From NCBI RefSeq assembly GCF_964355755.1, contig NC_092676.1:3518288-3582287 (forward strand): DNA of 64,000 nucleotides, written 5' to 3'. This document shows, in pieces, positions 50,841 to 61,602 of the stretch. How positions within the stretch are numbered: position 1 is the first letter of the stretch; each line of letters opens with the position of its first letter. A program made the position numbers and the translations under genes. Origin of the DNA: Antedon mediterranea. Lineage: Eukaryota > Echinodermata > Crinoidea > Comatulida > Antedonidae. Below the pieces are notes generated by a model. The model worked only from the letters and a program-made list of their open reading frames with translations. It did no database searches and was not told the origin of the DNA.

Positions 50841-52720
50841 ATGGCTCATCATCATTGTTTGCTGTGCCTGATTATATTGTATAGTATATTTTACAACTGT
50901 TTTGCACAAACATATCGATTCACAAAACATCCACAACGGGTTCTTGTTGCTGAAGGAAACACAGCAAGGCTATCATGTGTATGGAGACCAGAATTGTATG
51001 AACTGGATAACTTTGGATGGTCATTATTCCCTCAGGTTGGTGGTGAGTATCAACCAATTAGAATGTCAAATTCAAAATACAATCTAACAAACGACGCAAC
51101 GTCTTCACATCTTTCCATTTCTAATTTTGCTTCTAGTGACATAGGAAAATACAGGTGTGATATCAGACACGACAGAGACACTGTTTCTAAAGAGGCTGTT
51201 GTAGTGCTAGGAGAAATAACGTGCAATCCAGAATATGATAATGGTGAAATAGGAAGAACGATGACATGTTCTTATACTTCTTCTTATCCTTCAAATTTTA
51301 TTTATTTACAATGGTATAAATCAGACGAACAAGTACAATCAGACACCCAAGACAAACACGTTATAGAATCAATAGTTTTGACTGCTGAAGACGATGGAGC
51401 TATGTTTACTTGTAAAGCTTTCATCGGTTATCAAGTGATAGGAACTTGTGAAACTACTCCGCTAATACTGACTATAGATGCGGAGATTGATCAATCACCG
51501 CCAGGTACACTTCAGGTTGGTGATAGCTTTAATCTTACCTGCTCAGGGAAATGTAATCCTGATTATTATAATTTTGCATGGACGTGGAATGGCAAACCTG
51601 TAGGATCGTCGACATGTCAAAATATATTTGGAATAGGCCATGTGCTTACTGTTTTGGGTGCAACAAACAATGTGAATGGCATAAACGCTACTTGCACTAT
51701 TAGTCGTGATGGTCGCAACAGCAGTACAACGACCTATACAATAAATACAGTTTTCGTAAATGTGACCTCTACAACGACACATTCACACACGACACCAGGT
51801 ATACATACACAAAATGCAAGTATATATAAACTATCAGAAACTACTAGACTAAAGATTGTCATTGGAGCCGTTTCAGTAGTGTTTGTGATTTCGACGACAG
51901 GAAATATAATTTCTTTTTAAGGAAAAGGCGCCAAAAAACTAAACGAATAAGCCTACAATTAAAGTCAATGAATGACATTGAACAAAAGACTGCAGATTCT
52001 GACGTTCATGAAAACATGGTGACAGTTTTGACTGTTGATAAGTTTGGGATTTCAAAAGAGTCAAACGCAGAAGACAATTTAACCACTATGTCATGTGATA
52101 AACGTACACTGGCAGCACGTGACCAATTACAAGACAACGTTGATTATGATTGTGTGGCATCAGACGACAATCGAAGTACTGACATTACAGTAAACAGCAA
52201 CAATGAATGCCATGATTCGGCATTAGTAGACATTCACAACGATGAAATGACATCTGAAACAGGCAGTGAATATGAGTATGATTATGTGGAGACATCAGGC
52301 ATAGGGGCCACAGAGAATAACGGCACTGCAGAATACCTTGAGGTTGTCGATGACAACGCTGATGACGATCCCAGAAGAAATGCACTAAAAACAGAAAATA
52401 CTAGGCCTACAGCTGGTGAGTACAATGATGCTTCAATGTCACAAACTTATATTTCCATAAATACTAGAACCAATGATAAAGAAACTGAGTACGAAAACAG
52501 TAAATTACATTGTCCCAAAGATGTCCCGACTTCTGACAACTCAAAGACCGAAAGTGTTAAATTATCACAGAGATCAAGAAGATATGGAATAACCATTTCA
52601 GATAATCGCGAAGATGACGTCACCAAGGTGCATGCGAGTAAAGTTGAAGTACCTGATACAAACGACGTATACGAAAATGCATCGGTACGCACAAAAGCAG
52701 TGAAGTGTGATAAGAGATAA
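50841..52720 (+). pseudogene. Chimeric three-Ig receptor with a 1-base deletion at the end of the membrane helix
   Basis: Frame from ATG 50841 (MAHHHCLLCLI) runs 359 residues through signal peptide, Ig1-Ig3, stalk and membrane helix, then stops at 51918-51920. Relative to 34705, one T is missing from a TTTT run (about 51910-51912); the tail is then open in the next frame to 52720. That tail matches class B: VDYDCV, EYDYV, EYLEV, EYNDA, YISI, YENS, VYENA. Signal peptide, Ig1 and Ig2 resemble 43963, while Ig3 to the end is nearly 34705, so this is a recombinant. As read, it encodes a membrane-anchored receptor with no signalling tail. Alternatives are a pseudogene, slippage or a base error. Ig3 reads GKCNP instead of GKGNP. 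Confidence 0.82.
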
Positions 52721-54064
52721 AAGAAGAAAAACAGAACCAAACGTACAGAATATTCATGCAAAAGCAAACAATCAAAACTACACTGACGCATATTATCATA
52801 TAGTCTTTTTTATGAATGTTTAATCTATTAAGGCTTTTATTATGTGAAATTGTTATATGTTACTACTGTCCCCAACACGTACATGGGTGTGACTTATTCT
52901 TAAAAGTATTGTAAGACTAGTATGGGCCATGATACTTTCATGGTAAGAGAAATAGAAAAGTAGGCTAAATATATACGTTGATATCTTGAATAATTATAGC
53001 GCAATCTAAATACTGTAATTTTTAAGGAAGAAAATAACAAAATATTATATTAGAAATAATCAACTGTGAGATGAAAATTAACCAGAAAAGGGAAGGGTAG
53101 GAAGTATTAACAGGTGATTAGCAAGAATTCAAATAGTACAGAAACTAGTAAAGAAAAACAGAATAAAGTTCATCGATAATATCCTTATTTGGCAGTCTTC
53201 TCTAGCATCCACATATATGCTGGGTCCGACTGTTGAAGGGTTCCTTGACTGGGTTAGCTTCTTAGCTTGAACTAGGATCGCACTGAAGGAGATTGCTTAA
53301 TTTAATCCAGGGGTCACGATAGTATGGTAATTTTGTGAATATGTATTTAATATATTTCGTATCATAAATATAAATATTTCTATTTTATAGTTTGGCTTTA
53401 ATGCTATAATTTGTTACTGTATATTTATAACTGCAAAGTTAACGGACAAAAACCTCGCATAAATCACTTGAATTGAGAGGTATAGAGAAATTGAACAGTA
53501 CATTGTTAATTTTCTTTAAATAGTTAATAGACTTTTATTTCGCATCTTTCTTTCTTTGTTTAAATGAAATCTGTTTTGACATTTTTGTATATTAATAGGC
53601 ATGTGTTTTGTAACTTTTAACGGTTACTTTATTATTACTTGTATTAATTTTTAATGTAACCGAGTAAATTATGTAATTTATTGTTTTATGACATACGATA
53701 CAGGAAATAAATAAAATTTGCTCCAATAATTTTAGACTAGTTCAGACTTATGTGTTTTTTATACAGAGAATAAATAAATAGTATCAGATATCACAAATGT
53801 GTGAAGAAATACATTAAAAATATTATTTATTCTCTCAGCTTGAGTGTACTACTTACAGTACGCTCATGTAAATATATATTTAATTGAATATGTATAAGTA
53901 ATTGTTTCTGTAATTGATTATTATAAGAGAGCAGACAAATTAAAGTTAATTTAAAGTTAATTTTTTCCAAATGTTATTGTACTTGTTTGTTGATTAAGGA
54001 ACAAATGAATGGAAAGGGTACCAGTTGAGATCAACGTTAACGAGAATAAGAAAGAAAGTTGTAA
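52721..54064 (+). other. 3' flank and intergenic
   Basis: Repeated 3'-flank DNA to ~53190, then a ~140-base unrelated insertion (53190-53330), then more family flank. No gene is visible. Confidence 0.45.
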
Positions 54065-54480
54065 CAAAAAAATAATAATATGACTGTGTAAAATCAGCAA
54101 ACAATCAAAACGATGAAATGACCACTGAAACAGACATTGAAAATGAGGATGATTATGTGGAAACATCAGGCATAGGCGTCAATAAAGGCTCTGCAAAATA
54201 CATTGAGGTTGTTGATGACAACACTGATGCTGATTCCTTGATTGCCCTACTAAAAAAGAAACTAATAGGCCTACTGTGGCTGAGTACAATGATGCTTCGA
54301 TACCACAAAACTATATTTCAATAAATACTAGAGAAACTGATAAAGAGGCTGAGTACGAAAACAGTACATCGTCTTAAAGGTATCTGGACTTCGACGTATA
54401 CGAAAACGCATCTGTACGCACAAAACCACTGAAGTCTGCAAGGAAATGGAAGAAGCAAAACAGAACCAAACGTAAGATCA
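54065..54480 (+). pseudogene. Fragment of a class B tail
   Basis: Retains VKSANNQNDEMTTETD, DDYVETSGIG (the tyrosine pair reduced to one), KYIEVVDDN, then frameshifts, a YISINTRET segment, YENS and VYENASVRTK codons. No ectodomain precedes it. The flank matches the pseudogene ending at 39280, so it belongs to the second block duplication. Confidence 0.75.
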
Positions 54481-56257
54481 AAAACAACAATTAAAACGGC
54501 ACCAAACAATACATTACATTAAATACCTCTTTAAAAAAATAAATATCTGCCATTTCAGTTTTCCAGGTATGATTTATTAAGGCTTTTGTTAAATGAAATC
54601 TTTATCTTTCACTATTTCCAAAATACGCAATAATGACTAAATTACACGTTGAAATGTACAGTAATTAATTGGTTTGTGTTTAAGAAAGTAAATTGAAATA
54701 AATTACAGAGATGAATATTAACCAGAACATGAAAGAGTAGGAAGTATTAGAAAATAATTAGCAAGATTTAAAATCGTACAGGAAAACAAATCAGCAAACA
54801 TAAGCATTCTAACGTGATTGCCAAAATAGTCTATGATGGTTCTCTAAAACCTCGACTATACGTCATTAGATTTATATAAATATAATACAACTAATAGACT
54901 TTAAGCAAGAACTGAATTATTCAGTTATTTACACGTTACAAGTTTCTAATTTTGTGAATATACATTTAATAAAATAATTGTACCAGGTATTACACACGTT
55001 GGAAAGAAAGCTATCTTACACTTTGGTAATTTTTATTAAAAGACAGACAACTTTAACTTAATAAAGTTAAGGAAGGAAAAACATTAAAAGTGAAACCATT
55101 AATTTCTTTATTATTGCTTTAACTCTAGATTTGACTTGCATTTCGGTTCAATGTACAATTTACATTCGCACGGAGACGGCGCCGTTCAATTCTTTATAGA
55201 ATGTATATTTAACAAAACGGCGCCTTCAACTCCGTGAAACAGAATAAGTTAGGCGTACATTTTATTTTACGGTAATGTAATAGAAAAATAGATTTCATTA
55301 AATATATAATTATTTTTTTAGATTATGTAATCGATTGTCATCGTAAAAGAGCAAACAAATTTAACTTTTAATAAAAGTATGTATTATTTAAAAAACTGAG
55401 ATCAACGGTAACGACAATAAGAAAGAAAGTTGTAAATACAGATAATTATGATTTTGCGAACGAATTTATAAATGTGAAAGGCTATTAGTGAAGCTGATGA
55501 AACTCAATATGGAAACAATTAAGAAAATGCCAAGTTATTGATACTTTCTACATTTAGAAAATTGCTCAAAATAACTTTCCCCTAATGGACCTTGTTTAAA
55601 AGGTATCTAGAGTAGAGGAACAAATAATACATTAATTCGTTTTCTTAATTATTGATCAATAACTCACTAATATGTAAAATATATATAAGAACTCGTGGAC
55701 AGCATTAACTAAATGAAAAAAGACTAAAAATTTAAAAAAACACGAATTTATAAAACATAAATTATAACCTAATGAACAGAAGAAAAAAAAACAAATACAG
55801 GACTAACTAAACATAGCTTATGGACGAAAAATAAATGAAAAGACATCGTTAATAATTGAAATTAAAAAAACCGAAATATTTCTAAAGAGAAAAATCATGA
55901 TATATGTAAGAAAGTTAGAATTGCTTTTTCAAATAATTTAGTTATAGTGTGCTAAGTGAAGACCAATTAATTTCAATTCAATTAGTGGTTATTATTATAT
56001 TTAATATAACTACGACCGCCAGAGAAAGCAAAGAAGGGTTGGGAGCCCTCTATTTCAATTTTACAAAGCTTATTTAAAACTTTCCTAAATAAAATAATAG
56101 GCTTCTCCTTATCTATTCATATAGAACCAGAAATACAAATGTGAAATCGTATAAACGAAGATGCGACAATAACAAAAATCGTTTTCAACATTATATACAT
56201 TACAACACAGGGATACTTCAGTTTTAGTCAAAATCGTCACTCTAATAAGATATGTTT
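54481..56257 (+). other. Intergenic, duplicate of 39300-39784 plus 42076-43660
   Basis: No gene is visible. Relative to 43590, the GGGGGCGG motif and ~55 neighbouring bases are deleted (TCACTCTAATAAGATATG near 56237). Confidence 0.6.
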
Positions 56258-56410
56258 AGTGTGGATGCGCAGTTATTTTTGTATATATCATGACTGTGAC
56301 CAGGTTTGATGTATGAATACAGTGACTAGATACAGTATAGGAATCAGATCGACTGAGTGCTTAAACTGAGTACGATTTCATAACGCGAATATCGACTAAC
56401 AATAAGGTTT
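56258..56410 (+). promoter_or_regulatory. Proximal upstream module of 56567
   Basis: Same elements as 43660-43820, with small indels. The upstream CTCF-like motif is missing here. Confidence 0.45.
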
Positions 56411-56566
56411 ACATTATAAACACTATTGTTTAATCATCAGAATTTACCTACGTTTATTTGTGTACGTTTTTGTTTCATCATAAATCTCTATTTTGGAAAT
56501 TGATTTAAACTGAACTAAAGTAATATTGGAAGATGAACTAGAAACTACCAAGTCGCAGTGTTTATA

Positions 56567-56953
56567 ATGGCTCATCATCATTGCTTGTTGTGCCTGATTG
56601 TATTGTATAGTATATTCTACGACTGTTTTGCACAAATATATCGATTCACAAAACATCCAAAACCGGTTCTTGTTGCTGAAGGAAACACAGCAAGGTTATC
56701 ATGTGCATGGATACCAGAATTGGATGAACGGCATAACTTTCGATGGGTATTCTTCCCTCAGGATGGTGGTCAGTTTCAAGTACTTGAGAGATCAAATTCA
56801 AAATACAATTTAACAAATAACGCAACTTCTTCACATCTTTCCATTTCTAATTTTGCTTCTAGTGACATAGGAAAATACAGGTGTGATATCAGACAAGACA
56901 GAGACACTGTTTCTAAAGACACTGTTTCTAAAGAGACTGTTGTAGTGCTGTGA
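56567..56953 (+). pseudogene. 5' end of a receptor gene: signal peptide and Ig1 only
   Basis: 128 residues from ATG 56567 (MAHHHCLLCLI): signal peptide ~22, complete Ig1 (CAW...YRCDI), a local duplication of DTVSK, then VVVL and a stop where relatives continue with GEITC. From ~56950 the sequence is unrelated insertion DNA. It would encode a secreted single-Ig protein if expressed, but is more simply a gene cut by insertion. The remainder may be the class A tail at 60439. Confidence 0.75.
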
Positions 56954-57796
56954 GGTAAATTCCCGATTGATCGTAATCAAAACGGTACTGGGTATGGTCT
57001 ACTAGATTTTCTGCTCCCAACCAGTACATCCATTCATAGAAGCCTTAATGAAGTAAGCCTACCTGGTGGTGGCCATAGAACGGTCCCGAGATAACGACTA
57101 TACTTCGGCTTTAGTCGATAGAAGATTGAATAAATTGTTAGATAGAGATAGAGTATACGATGTTATGATTATTATGTGTAGATATGTGATTTGTTCTTTT
57201 TATTCCAATGATGTTATGTATTTAATAAATTTTTTATATCAATTAATTAAACTAGATGGTACGCTCGCTTCGCTCGCGTACCATCTAGGTCGTGCCCACA
57301 GATGGTTCTCGAATACATAGTAATTTCAGCGTTTAAAAAACTGGCGACTTCAAATGCACATGCAGGACAATAATACATGTTGTTTACAGAAACGAATAAA
57401 TAGACACTGTGATTTATGTACTCAACTAAAATTAGCACCCCGGGAATTACTTCCGAAAAAGAAACTTGTCACAAAATAAGAAACAAACTGAATTTGTGTT
57501 TTGTATGTAACATTTGGGTTGAGGGATGGGGAAGAGGATGGATGCAAAGACGAACAATTTTTAAATATATTCTTTATCGATTTAGTAACGAAATATGAAT
57601 TGTTTTCATGTTTTACAAATAATATACCAGTAAACACAGTAAAACATTGCGATTTAATACTTTGTTGAAACTGTCACCGTCATAGTCGATTGAAATAGTA
57701 CAGTACATGTAACGATACATCACTAATACGACGTTTATATTTTTTTGAAGTTACATGATTACAAACGTTCAGAAGGAACTGTCAGTAATATATTAA

Positions 57797-57890
57797 ACAC
57801 CTCTATTCGGGGCAAATCGTAAATTCGCTTTAATCGTCAATAAATAATTATCTAACTCAACTTAATTAGTAGGCCTAATGGTTAATTGTT
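57797..57890 (+). repeat. Direct repeat, left copy
   Basis: CACCTCTATTCGGGGCAAAT and the following ~70 bases recur at 58503-58590 with several substitutions and a small indel. Same orientation, ~705 bases apart. Confidence 0.7.
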
Positions 57891-58502
57891 TCATAGAGCC
57901 AATTATGCTACCCACTACCCAACTTGTATTGAAAATTAAGTTGTTTCCTAACCACCAAAGTTGTTCTGCGTTTAGGGCACGTACTGATCATTCGTACTGT
58001 AGGCCTGCCCTCTACTGGCTTTACAACGCTACTCATGCCAGTGAGGGGAGGGTGGTGGTGTTGGTGGTGGTTTAGCTGCAATAATAAATTTGATTGTACA
58101 TAATAGACGGCGACTGGAAAGGCTAGCTCATTATGCGTTAAAAAAAAGATTCCACAGATTGGAAAAAAGTGTATCGAATTTCTGTTATGGCTGTACAGTA
58201 CTTGTCTTTACGACGCCTGAGGGAATAGACACTTGTGGAACAGAGATAGAACAGAGAACCATTTATCGCAGATCAAAACATTTGTATAAACGTATATTAA
58301 ATCTATAAAAATAGTATTTTTTAAAGAAAATCGGCCTGTCTTCAACATTATGATGCTGTACTCGAGCTGTTCAACCGGTTTTCAGCTATTAAAAACAATT
58401 ATCGTAGGAGGAGATAGGAAAATGCGAAGCATCCTCGCATTATTGTCTGCGGGTATTTTTCAAGTTGGACATCCATTAGACAGTGTATACCACGACCACG
58501 AA

Positions 58503-58590
58503 ACACCCCTATTTGGGGCAAATCGTTGAACCTAAATTCGTTTTAATTGTCAATAACTAATTATCTAACTCAATTTAATTAGTAAACATG
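58503..58590 (+). repeat. Direct repeat, right copy
   Basis: Partner of 57797-57890 (CACCCCTATTTGGGGCAAAT...). The pair could be terminal repeats of an element or a simple duplication; no primer-binding or polypurine signal was found. Confidence 0.7.
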
Positions 58591-59023
58591 GTTACATCAG
58601 ATGGTTAAAATCAGTACCGAAAGTACGAACCAACTTTATATACCATCGAGTAAAAATTCTAGAAATAAACTGCGATTTACCGAATTTTGCCCTTACGTAA
58701 ATTTATATATAGATTATCGTAGATTGCATATTATGCGATGAATATTATTTAATAAATTTTTGATATATTATTATTATTATATTAATAAAAAAGATATTTG
58801 TTAGTATAAATTAAAAAATATAGATATAAGGAAGAAAAGCAAAGAGATTATGGAGCGGCTGTACCAGAATATACAACACTAAGTATTGTAAAGTTAATAT
58901 TATATTAGAAATTTAGGCGATCTTGCCTGCCACGTTTCGATATTCAATATTGAACTTGAACTTCTGAAGGCGCTCGACCTTTGACAAGATTATAAAGATG
59001 AATTTTTTTAAATTCATATTATT

Positions 59024-59416
59024 TTAAGACGTTAGGCCTACATACCGATATTCTGTCGGCGTTGCCAACCACCAAATTACTATCCCAACTCTCTCTCTGT
59101 ACGGAATTGCCCTGCGAAAAGTTGTATCTTGTCTCTCAACAAGAGGCCGTAGTTGTTCAGCAAGTCTATCAAATGTTGCGCGACACATTCGGAAATGTGA
59201 CCGAAATGTTTCATCGCTGTAATGTTCCACATTAGCAGCCCAAAACAGGCGACCATGGGCACGGTTTTGTACCCAGATTCTGCGATCAACAAGGTTCGCT
59301 CCAAGCGTTGCGGCTGCCAAAACTTCGACGACTAGGCCCAGTTGACGTCGGTTTAGGGCTAAACGCCTTCGCCGTCTACTCCGTGAATTTGCTCTCCTTT
59401 TCCTTTGTAGATTCAT
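59024..59416 (-). pseudogene. N-terminal part of a PIF/Harbinger transposase
   Basis: 130 residues on the minus strand. RRIWVQNRAHGRLFWAAN, then EHYSDETFRSHFRM, FDRLAEQLRPLVERQDT, FRRAIPYRERVGIVIWWLAT and YRYVGL. This is the conserved N-terminal region of Harbinger-type nucleases (RxW, FRM, L...P, T.R..I....R....L..LAT). The frame ends before the catalytic DDE residues, so it is truncated and inactive. Confidence 0.8.
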
Positions 59417-59716
59417 TAAAAATCTAAAATTGATATATGTATTGAAAACATAACGCTTGATAACTCAAAAGTAATGCAAGTATTACAATTTTAACCGGCT
59501 CCATTGTTAATATTATTCCTGTCGCGCAGACAGGAGTACAGTGTACTATTTTTACAAAATGTTGATTGACAGCACCGGGGTGATGCTGTAGTGTAAATGG
59601 GAACAACCCGAGTTCATCTCGCAGTTTTTTCTGTTAGTGTAAACGAAAATAGCCTCCGAGTTAAACTCGGGTTACTCTCCCAGTTGATAGTGTAAAAGGG
59701 GTATTAGCCTTAGTAG

Positions 59717-59875
59717 TTAGCTAGCCTCAGGCAAACGTACATTTAATCTGCGAGTGATCAGTTCATAACACCGGCGATCCCTACTTGTCCCGTTGAACAT
59801 TGCTACAATTTCCTCATTACAACGTATGGTAAGGAGGATTTTAACTTGATCTTGAGTCCAAACATTTGAAGACAT
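59717..59875 (-). CDS. Myb/SANT-like partner protein of the Harbinger element (short)
   Basis: 52 residues on the minus strand from ATG (59873-59875): MSSNVWTQDQVKILLTIRCN, then EEIVAMFNGTSRDRRCYELI, ending RRLNVRLPEAS. The WT..QVK.LL.I...EEI.......R....YE.I pattern is that of the Myb/SANT-like DNA-binding protein that autonomous Harbinger elements encode beside the transposase. Usual versions are longer, so it is probably a remnant. It lies ~300 bases upstream of the transposase fragment on the same strand, as expected for one element. Confidence 0.65.
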   Translation of the reverse strand: MSSNVWTQDQVKILLTIRCNEEIVAMFNGTSRDRRCYELITRRLNVRLPEAS

Positions 59876-60438
59876 AATGATGATTATTCACTGTATTTGC
59901 ATGATAGAGGTAGGCCTAGCAGTAGAGAGAATGGTGTGGATTGTATTCAGGACAGAGAGGTAGTGAGCGTGTGGTGGTGATTTCGCGCGGTTTCATTCTA
60001 AAAACACACAAACATCATGAATTTTGAACACATAAAATACTCAAAAAATATATATACAAGAACAAAATAATGTTAAATACAATATAATTATTATTTTAAG
60101 ATGCAAACATTCAAAATATAGAAACAGGTATTTTTTTCGCACAAACATATAACAAATTTAATGATAGAAGATGACCTTTTCATGTCAATAACCTTTACCA
60201 ACCCGGTGTTGGATCGCAAAAACCGTTTACGCTTTCGTGTCTCCGGTGTCGACTTGACTACACCGGAGAGGCACACCGGAAAACATTCAGCTTCGTTTCA
60301 CCCCGCGGAGAGCACACCGGGGTGGTTCGATTTTCCCATTTACACCAGTCAATAAAAACCACAACACCGGCTTTTAACGGCCCGGTGTACTAACAACTGC
60401 GGGGTAACACCGCTGTTGCGGTGATAGTGTAAAAGGGG

Positions 60439-60740
60439 TATAAGATAAACGTAGAAGGCCTAACGTACGCAGATATAGAGTTTAAAGGCGGTACGTTTCC
60501 AAACCCTGAACCACAGGACTACGGACTTGATTACGCAACCGTGCAGATTACGAAGTAAATATTTGTCCGTAACATTTACCAGTACGTTTATTGTTACATT
60601 TATCATTACCAATCAACCTTTGACAAGTGACGTAACCGCATCGTTCAATATTGCTTGTACTGTATATGCAAAGCTATTTTAATGCAATGTGTATTATAGG
60701 CCTAACGATTAACAATCAAACGAATTTCTATCGTAATATT
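60439..60740 (+). pseudogene. Orphan 3' end of a class A receptor (ITIM pair and 3' flank)
   Basis: Codons 60443-60558 match the last ~38 residues of 24156: NVEGLTYADIEF, then PEPQDYGLDYATVQITK and stop. Both tyrosine motifs are kept (LTYADI, LDYATV). The following ~160 bases resemble the class A 3' flank (AGTGACGTAACCG). Nothing of the ectodomain precedes it; the insertion region abuts directly. Confidence 0.85.
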
Positions 60741-61112
60741 GTACGTCATACGCATCTCAACAACGATCTTGAAGGAATTTGTTGATATCCATAAAAAAAA
60801 AGGGTTGCTGTAATTTTATTTTATTAGAAACATTATAATTCTGAAGATTTTCTGAAATATCAGATTTTAGCCACATGGCAAGTGAAGCGTTTTGACAAAT
60901 TATGGACACGTGTCCCGCAGAAAAAAATACAACTAATTGGAAAACTCTCTCCATAATTCCTAGTATAACTTTATCTACGGAGGCCCAACTCAACACGGAT
61001 GTTCTTTGCTGCAGCCGTGCTATAGAAAGGACAGCAGTTGTGTACACAGTAGCTGTAAACAAACTTACAATAATAAAAAACAGGAAAGTCCCAAAGTTTA
61101 AATACAAGTTAC
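60741..61112 (+). other. Intergenic
   Basis: No recognisable gene. Open frames on both strands (60757-61134 minus, 60902-61162 plus) overlap each other and have no family features. Confidence 0.4.
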
Positions 61113-61131
61113 ACTCTAGGGGGCAGTATAC
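61113..61131 (+). promoter_or_regulatory. CTCF-like motif upstream of 61603
   Basis: CTCTAGGGGGCAGTATACC; the stretch CTAGGGGGCAGT fits all 12 positions of SYAGRKGGCRSY. It lies ~470 bases before the start codon. Confidence 0.5.
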
Positions 61132-61164
61132 CATACTACCGGTTTTACCTGGCAGTCGATAATC

Positions 61165-61300
61165 TGTGAGAACTTTAAACCGGATATCCAGTTTTTTCTG
61201 TATATACCATGTTACGAGCCTGACGTTCCAATACAGTGATTTAGAATACAGGAATCAGATCGAGTGAGTGTTTAAACTAGTACCATTTCTATCGAAACTG
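61165..61300 (+). promoter_or_regulatory. Proximal upstream module of 61603 (diverged)
   Basis: CCGGATATCCAGTTTTTTCT, TGTATATACCATG and CAGGAATCAGATCGAGTGAG in the same order as 43660-43820. A second GGAATCAG segment lies near 61345. Confidence 0.45.
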
Positions 61301-61602
61301 GCTATTTCTGTCATATATCGTAGAATTTTATAATACACAGTGATTGGAATCAGTTGAATCATAATCGAGAAGGTGCTTAAACTGAACACAACTTCTATCA
61401 TAACAAATGTGTGGCAACATCAACTAACAATATAATGTATACAGTTTTACATTGTATTAAGTATCTTTAAATCATCGGAATCTAGTATTTCTGAACGTTT
61501 TTATTCCGTACCAAAAATCTCTACTTTGATAAGGAAATTAATTTACATCAATCTATAGCAATATTTGAAACTCAACCATCGGAAGAAAATACACAGTTCG
61601 TA

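Larger units (their letters stand above)
56954..60438. mobile_element. Composite insertion region splitting a receptor gene
   Basis: About 3.5 kb without family sequence. It contains a hairpin-forming ACGCTCGCTTCGCTCGCGT at 57260-57278, a ~90-base direct repeat (57797 and 58503), and Harbinger-type coding remnants on the minus strand. It also has several G+C-richer patches with repeated ACACCGG (60190-60420) and copies of AGTGTAAAAGGGGTAT at 59683 and 60427. Small open frames at 57066, 57878 and 58090 match nothing I recognise. Confidence 0.6.

Noticed and set aside
57066-58308. Small open frames (57066-57320, 57416-57598, 57878-58075, 58090-58308)
   Set aside because: None shows a recognisable domain, and they lie among repeats; kept only as part of the insertion region.
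60757-61162. Overlapping open frames on both strands upstream of 61603
   Set aside because: No recognisable domain and they overlap each other; the stretch ends in the promoter motif.
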